The notes under the pieces: model-generated | Seen by the model: only the letters and a program-made list of their open reading frames with translations | What the model was told of the DNA's origin: nothing | The model's database searches: none | Made by a program: the position numbers and the translations under genes | Source: Tubiluchus corallicola | Lineage: Eukaryota > Priapulida > Priapulimorpha > Priapulimorphida > Tubiluchidae | DNA: 61,189 nt | Direction of reading: 5' to 3' | NCBI GenBank assembly: GCA_030141605.1 | Contig: JAQGDQ010000598.1 | Location: 1-61,189, forward strand | In this document: positions 49,701-58,700 of the stretch, one piece after another | How the letters are laid out: the number at the start of each line of letters is the position of its first letter | Position numbering within the stretch: the first letter of the stretch is position 1

Positions 49701-52700
49701 AATTAATCAACTTAATTAAAAGAAGTTGATTGCTGGCAGTGAAAAAAATGTGTTTTTCCAATTTCAGCTCACGCTAGCAGCCAGTGGTATTAGTTTTCCT
49801 TGTCACAGTTTCACGGTGTGCAAAGCTAAGAGCAGTCAACGGCTAGCCAACAAACAGGTTAGAACATGAATTTTTACTAAAATCGTACGACACGACTAAA
49901 GATTATAACTTGGTGTGGCTTAAAGATGTACAAATTTGCAACTGCTGCCTAAGCATCTGTGTAGTTCTTTCTTTCGATGCAAACTTAATCAAATTTGTCT
50001 AATATTGAATGTCATTTAAAATATATGCAAAGCGTTACAGTTATGAGATGTCCTGTATTTGTTACACTTATAAGACACTGTGTATATGTTACAGTTATGA
50101 GACGCCCTGTATATGTTACAGTTATGAGACGCCCTGTATATGTTACAGTTATGAGACGCCCTGTATATGTTACAGTTATGAGACCCCCTGTATATGTTAG
50201 TTATGAGACCCCCTGTATATGTTACAGTTATGAGATGCCCTGTATATGTTACAGTTATGAGACACCCTGTATATGTTGCAGTTATGAGATGCCCTGTATA
50301 TGTTACAGTTATGAGATGCCCTGTATATGTTACAGTTATGAGATGCCCTGTATATGTTACAGTTATGAGATGCCCTGTATATGTTACAGTTATGAGACAC
50401 CCTGTATATGTTACAGTTATGAGACACCCTGTATATGTTACAGTTATGAGACACCCTGTATATGTTACAGTTATGAGATGCCCTGTATATGTTACAGTTA
50501 TGAGATGCCCTGTATATGTTACAGTTATGAGACACCCTGTATATGTTACAGTTATGAGACACCCTGTATATGTTACAGTTATGAGACACCCTGTATATGT
50601 TACAGTTATGAGATGCCCTGTATATGTTTCAGTTATGAGACACCCTGTATATGTTTCAGTTATGAGACGCCCTGTATATGTTACAGTTATGAGATCCAGA
50701 CTTGGACCCAATTTTTTCATTTTCTTTTTTCCGTTTCCTTCATTTCATTTCTTTCATTCACCCATTTCTTTTCCTTCCATTTTCATATCCTTTCGAATAT
50801 CAAATAATTTCGCGTTAATTGCATTCATTTGGCACTGAGGTATTCACGTTGTTAAACGCGGTAAATAATTTCACAACAGGTAGAGGTAGATTTAACGATG
50901 AGCGATGACAGCGATGAGGACTTTCAAGATGCGGCTGATACGTTCGCTTCAGATGATGATATGTTTAGCGTAGATCCTCCAAATTCCAGGAGAGGACTGC
51001 CATTAAGTAAGTTTTTCTCATCTTTTTTATAGCTGCTTTGTTTTGACTGCAAAGTTAAGCAGTTGTTGGACTGGTTAACAAAAGGATGGGAGATGTCTGA
51101 GTAACCTGTTGTTTCAGAGTGAATTGATATGGTCTTTGTTTGTGCAAATCTCCAAATGCTGAGACAGCTCTGCTGGCTCATTTCTTCATCTAGAAGATTG
51201 TTTTCATGGTGAGTAAAATTAATTAAATTCTATTGTCGGGCGCTAGATCTCTGATAGTAGAATACTGAAAAGTACCAAGAATGATTAAAAATTATTGGTA
51301 AGTTTAATTGTCACTCAGCTTATTGCAAAAAAATAAAAATGGTTGCAGCCCGTACATACACTTTTTCACAATAGATGGCGACACACTTCCTTTATACAAT
51401 ATTGTGCTGTGCCGATCAATATATAGCTTTGTGAATCTATCAGTGTCAGTCTTCAGAAATGCAACATTGAAGGCATGTCGTATGAAAAATCTCTTAACTG
51501 TTTGTGGTGTACTAGCATTAGTGCATTATATTTACTTATTTCAACTACAAACTTATTAGTACAAAATTTTTTAGTGATTCGAACTTTATATTATTATTGT
51601 CTGTATAAAATCAACTCCTTTACAGTTTTTTCTGAACAGTTATTAATACCAAAAAGCACTTTGTTCTCAGTCTGGTTATGCAACACTTTTGTACAGCTGA
51701 CTTCATACCATTTCCATGTTAATACTGTATGTGTGAACTGTCAGTCACCATTGAAGACACTGATGCTAAATTGGCTTCAGTTTTTGTGGCCAAGTCAGGC
51801 TCGTTAAACAAAGTAGTGTGATTTTTCCAGGCCCATTATTAAGCCAATTAGAGAGATTTGTTCAAATTGTCCCGGTGCCAAGACCGCCCCCGCGTACACA
51901 CTTAAGCAGAAGGTGCTATCATGAATTAATGAGTGTCCAGTGTGCACGAAGTTTCTTGATACTGTGAAGGCAGTGAAACTATTCAGTCTGTTCCCCCCCC
52001 ACACACACACACATGCTCGAGTGGGGACACTATGATGAATTAATGAGTGTCCAGTGTGCACGAAGTTTCTTGATACTGTGAAGGCAGTGAAACTATTCAG
52101 TCTGTCTATCCCCCTCCTAGTGACGGCATTGCATTTGCACTACTGATTGCTTTTTGATCTATTGTCATTTTTTCATTTATAAAATGTTTGTCATTTAGTT
52201 CCAGAGAATGTTGAAAGTGAAACTGAAGCTTTAGAGAACTTCACACAAGAATTTGAATCCAGGTTTGTCTGCATGTGTTCTCCTTGTGTTCTTCAATAAC
52301 ATTATAACTTTGTATTGTTGCATTATAAGACCGATCTTACCTCATGAGTTCAAAAGATGTCTGTGGAAGTTGGAATTGTACATTGTAATTAGGTGCTACC
52401 ATCTATGTGCTAATCCTGTTACATTCTACCAGCTGACTTACCTTCAGTATAATTGTATGGTCCAGTGACTACATACACACTGGTCCTCTCCCTATCTAAA
52501 ATTAATGGTTGTTGTGAAGCCTGTGCAAGTCTGCATAGGTCAAGTTCTATACCTGTATACAGGCTGTGAAACAGGTTTTACTGACTGTTTTTGCTTTCTA
52601 GTTTTTGCTCAATGTTCAGTGCAGCAGTTTTGCTGCTCATGTTTTCTCTAGTTTAATAAATATTTTTCTGTTGTGTGCAGTGCAAATATTTATTATACAT

Positions 52701-55700
52701 TTTTGGTTCCTATTCATATTTCTCTGTGCCTAAACTCAATCATAACAAAGTGACTGAACAACAACTTCAATAATGACTTTCAAATGTCAATAGGGACAGA
52801 GAAAAAAGTTTCTTCCAAAAATTTTTTTAAAGCTTTGTGAATATTTAAAGCTGAATCATGGAATAGTTAAAATCAGTTGGAAATCAAAGTTTGTTTATTT
52901 TTCGCTGATTAGCAGTAATGTTATAAATCTTTTCAATGCGCATTTTTTCACTCTTTGTTTTTTAGGTTTTTTTTTCGTGCTACTAAATTATCGTAAAGTG
53001 TTTTTTTGTGCGGTATGTGAGTAACATATTTTCTAGTGATTAAATGACGATACTACTCGGCCATTAATTCACAAATTTGGCAGAAAATGCGACACTTTTT
53101 AGCCTCCAATGTGATAATCAGCATGTTAGACAATGACAACCCTGGTGGAGAGTTAAACATGAAAAAACATGGCTACCGTTGTTTGTCTAAGCATGTTATA
53201 ATAATGATTGCATTTTATGTTTTAAATTTAAAAAATGTGCTTTATATGACTGTCGGGTAAAAGTATAGGGAGGTGAACAGAATCATGTCCCTGGACATAT
53301 GATTCATTGGATGATGGATGATGATGATGATGATTGTTTAATTTTTGTGTTAACGGTGTCGTTGTGAACGACCGAAGATTTTGTCTGTAGTGCTTAGGCT
53401 CGGACATGGAGTTCGTCAAGCCGCGATAATCTTATTCAATCATTTAATCTGTACTATTGTTACTTAAGTGTAGACTTTACCTCAACTGGTCTTCGTTGCT
53501 GTAAAGTATGCATTGCCACTAATAGATGGCAGCACGATTGAATTTGTTGTCTGATTGGTATTAGTGTGCGAAACAGGGTACTCGGTGTGTGAAGCAGGAC
53601 TGCATGGCTGCAGTAATGTGAAAGCTGTAGCTCTATGTCATAAATAAATAGCTGTATGTTATAAATAGTCATAATTCAACTGTTATACCTTTTGTCAACA
53701 CGACAAACGGCAAGTAGGTACTATACTTGTTGTTTCAATGACAGTAGGGAATTTAATTGACACTTCTTAAGCTGAATGATGCGTAATTTGTTTACATATA
53801 GACCAGTGTTTTGTAAACTAGAATTTTTTGCTTATAATTTACACAACTGCACAGAATTGACAATTATCATTATAAGCAAAACTATACTGGGATTTCTAGG
53901 GTTTCAAAACATATCCAAAATGACGTAAAGTTTGTCAGTTTCGTGTATTATTTTCAAAAAAAATATGTACAAACACTTAAAAAGTGCACCATTTTTGCAT
54001 AGTGATTAGAGATTTTCATACTTGAATGCATAACTTCAATATGTTTTTGTCATGCAATATTGTAAACATATAATTTTACTACTAAGTGTAAATGTTTATC
54101 GCTGGCCAATATACTTAAGTTTTCTACTGCATCTTCATACTCAGCATCGCTAGTGTTTTTTATAGATACGGAGAATGTCATCCTGTATTTTTTCTCGGTT
54201 CGTTAGACGATGCTCTCAAAGAGGCCTGTTTAGTGCCGGCAACAAATGTAAGTGTCATTATTTAAAGTTGCATTTGAACTAGAAGTTACTTTAGTAAAAA
54301 AGTCATTGCAAAACTATGCAGTCTAATCAAAAACCTCGTTCTTCATATCACCGTAAATAATTCCAGCAGAAAAAAATCCAAATATGTTTAACATTTATTA
54401 TCAACGTATTGGTCTAATTTTTTCTAAAGCCTGCAAATGTTAATTCATATGCGTAGTAATACATATCGTGTCGTGAGATTCGTATCGTGCTATGTATCAT
54501 TTCGTCACCTAGGCGTATAGTTACAGACCACGTACTGATACAATGTAGTGCAGTAAACATGAAACATATTCATATTTTCCTCTCGTATCATTCGACGTCT
54601 CGTTTCTTTTTCAGAGGAAATTATTAGCCGTATATCTTCATCACGACGCTAGCGTGCTATCCAATGTTTTCTGCAGTGATAGGCTATGTTCGGAAGCTGT
54701 GGTATCGTTTTTATCCGCTCACTTTATTACATGGGCTTGGGATATGACACTCGAGTCCAATAGAGCAAAGTAAGTTATTTCTCATTCACATTTTTTCCTG
54801 CTAATTAAGTATTGCGTAATTATTGTAGCCCGGATTAAAGGAAAACATCATGGTTTCTCATATCTTAGCTCATTTAAAGATGTAAGATGTAAATTTTTTA
54901 CCATAATTATACAATTTTATCGTACTAATCAAGTTTTAATCTTTTTACCGGCACTTTTAATTTATTTACTTGTGTGTTTATATTGTACTAAACATATACT
55001 ACGTATTTTCTACTTTTAGCAGTAATTTTACTTTCTGTACATTGTCGATATGTTTTACGATGTTTTTAAGGAACATATAAGTCTCTTGACTTCAGTTCAT
55101 AGATGTATTATAAATAAAATAAATAAAAAAAATAAAATTTTGAAGTAAAGTAAAAAGTATACATTTAACACTACAATAATGCAAAATCGTTTCTTGATTA
55201 AAGAATTGGTTAAAAACGTAATTAGTGGCCGGTGAGCTCGGCTGGTGATGACATCACAACTGAACATAATTTTCAACATCGCAAACGTGCCATAAGCATG
55301 TTCCACGTGCTTGTGAGTCCCAGAAAGTCCGCCAGTTGTTGATCTAAAAACTAGGAACAAAAAGAAACAAAAACCAATTGCGGAGACGGAGATGGTATCC
55401 TGTTCAACTCTCTTTGCAGGTTATGATGTGTGGAATTTGTGGCATGCAAGCCCCTCTAGTGGCAGTCCATTCAAAAGAGCCACAGCACTATGACAACGGA
55501 CATTGTTTGCATCATTTAATTCCTTAGCAGTTTTCTCACTACTTCACTAATAAATAATCTTGAAATTATTAAAAATGTATTTTTATTAAAAAAATATTAA
55601 ATTTGAGCTGAGTTTGTACTAGATAAACTTCAAATTCAGAACGTGCAAATTCTGTTGTTATTAAAATCAATTCTGTAAATGTCACTTGATGCGTTTCCTA

Positions 55701-58700
55701 GGTTACTGACCACAATCACGAGGCATTTTGGCAGCGTGGCCGCGACGACGGTACGAAACTTCAACTCAGACCAGCTTCCGTTACTCTTAATCATCACAAG
55801 AACTCGAGCCACAACTGAAGTCACGACTATATTAAAAGGTATCAGTTTGCCCTCTTGTTAATCTGTCCCACTAATAGTCGTTCAAGTAGACTGGGGAAGA
55901 TCGTTTACTTGTAGACTGGGGAAGATCGTTTGCTAGTTTCTTCATGTTTTTTACTGAATTTTACTGAATAGTTTCATGCCAAAGTTAAACAGCACCAAAT
56001 CAGGTTAGTAACTTGTGTGGTGGCTGCAGTGAAAACTGCTCCTTCATTGTTTATTCGTGTCGATGGAAAATATAGACACATCTGAACCAGACCGAGACTT
56101 TTCTGCCTTTTTGATGGCTAAGATGATTATATTTGATAACTACATACTTTGGGTTCTCTTCACTACTATGCATAATGTATGCCTTGCTGTTATCTGGCTT
56201 CATTGATTGGTTTGAAGTAACCAAAAAACTTGAAATTTACTTTTAAGATTTTGTTCTGAAATGCCTACATAAACAGTGAAGTAGTGTCATGTTGAAAAGC
56301 AGAAAACCAAGTGACCAGAACTACAAGTGAAATCATTTAGGTGTGAAAAACGGTTTAGAGATTATGCATTCATAAAGACTGTAGAAGCCAATGAAAATTT
56401 AAACAGTAAAGAGAAAGATTTAACAATTTTAACAAGAACACCTGAAGGTGGCAGCACTATCCAAAGCTCAAAAAAGTATGATGACAATACAACATAAATT
56501 TAAATTTAGAGTAATTAAAATGATTTTCTTCTGTCCATTGATTTTTTATTTTTCATAAAGTAACTTATAAAACTAACATTTCTCCAATAATGGCTTCCGA
56601 CGTATTTTCTAGCCCTTTCTGCATGCCGTGAATTAAAATTTGAATTTAAAATTTAATGTAAATGTTGTCAGTCGGTGTTACTTTTTGTTCTTCACTGTAG
56701 GTGACGCCAGCGTAGATGAGCTAATGAGTAGTTTAATACACACAGTTGACATGTTCACAGAGCAGCAGAGAGCTGACATTGCTGAAGAGGTAAAGTGTTA
56801 CATGCTTATAATAGCTAGCTAGATTTCATTGCTTAGTATATCAGTTGGTCATTTCGCGTCGTAGTTTGTGTACACTGGGCTAACACAACCTCAAACCTGA
56901 GCCAGGATGTTTTTTGGGCCGCATCTAATGCTTTTGAATGCTAGGATACCTCGCGCAATAATCTGCTTTTTAAACGACGTCTTTGCAAAGTTATCTTTAT
57001 ACGATCTCCATTTCGGATAAATAACATCAGTCAACAAACGGGTGGTCAACCTCAAAATGGCCAGTCAAGAGATATATAGTGTTCCCTGTTATATAGTGTT
57101 ATATAGTCTTGTATTCTGGTAAAAGTGCATAGCAGTCATACAATTCTGAAGTAGGTAGCAAATAGACACTCAACCCTTCGTGTTTTTTTTCTGGTTTGTC
57201 TACAGATTTTATATTGTCATCGTTGTCAGCACGAGCAAGATTTTGTGAGAATGTGCCACGTAGACGGGTGTTAGCACAAAGTATAAACAGACCAAGATTT
57301 TGTGTGAAATGTTAAATGTTGGTACCTTTTGATCAAAATGCTAGTCTTCAATGAAAAAATGTATCAATTCATACGCAAACTTGTGGTGGAATTATAGTTT
57401 TTTTAATTATGTTGGAAACAAATAAGTTTTCAATGCTTTAAAGTCAAACTAAACCTTCACTATAGTACAGCTTTTATAATTTAAAATCCTACTGTCATTA
57501 CAAATATTCAATTTATTTTATTCTAAACTTACTGCTGGTCTATGTATTTGTGTAGTGTAAATAAACAATGTCTTTTGTTGTAAACAAACAATGTCTTCTG
57601 TTGTTTCGTCACTTATCAATAACAAACTTTCACTGTAGGTGTGACCTTTTCATGACCTCGAATTTTACTTACTGCTGATCTGTGTATTTGTGTAGTGTAA
57701 ATAAACAATGTGACCTTTTCATGACCTCGAATTTTACTTACAGGAGGAGCGTAAAGCTCGGGAATTAATGAAGCGTGAGCAAGAGGCAGCTTATGAACAG
57801 TCTTTGCAGGCTGACAGGTTAAAGGTGAATAACTTTTTGCTATCTTTCATGATCGTGACATGTGGCAATACAGGAACCTAGTGGATCACAAGAGTAATCT
57901 TCGAAGATGAGGCACCAAACTGGCAGAAGCGTCCTGTCTTTGTGTGGATATGTATTCATCTTCCCTTAACGAGATAAACAGCTGAAGTATGGTAGATGAA
58001 ACTGCACAGCAGTATCCATCCACATTTTAATCAGCTCTGGTATTGCTTAACTTTAGTGGTGAAGCCGGCATTCGGTGGAAAGACCTGCTTTACTTTGAAT
58101 GGACGTAATATGACTAGAACTTCACTCTTTAACAAGTCTAATATTTCAGAATAATCTTCCTCTATATTGTGGTAAACGAAACCACCTAGAGTTAGTATTG
58201 AACCGGTGATCCCAAACCATTCTCTGGCCAGCCTTGGCATTGCTTAAGTTCGTTTGCTCAAACCACTTGGATAGTGTAATAAATAATAATTTAGTATTAT
58301 TAATAACACATGAATTCATGATTATTTTAAAGTGCTGTCACTGATAACGATTAGGTTCTGGTTTTGCCACACCCATAAGGAAGCCCTACAGTTGAGCGAT
58401 GTGCAAGAAAAGTCGCTGATAATCACAAATAATAAAACTGTTTTATTACAACAGTTTTTCTGATATTTTTATCGTCTTTTTACATATTTTGTGTTGCCGT
58501 GTCGAATGTTAGAATTCACATTTAATTAACTAAGTTTTCCTGCAGGAAGAGGCGAAGAGACAAGAGCAGGCGGAGAAGGAAGCAGAGGAGCAACAGAGAT
58601 TAGAAGAACTGAATAAGATAGAACAGAATCGGTTACAGGAAGAACAGCTTAGAGAAGTATGTTCCGTTAGTAGACGTGTAACGGTGCGTCATTACACACC

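Noticed and set aside
50016-50838. Possible repeat protein of 214-270 residues
   Set aside because: Open in several frames on both strands because the 27-bp unit lacks stops; it lies between two firmly placed FAF1 exons.
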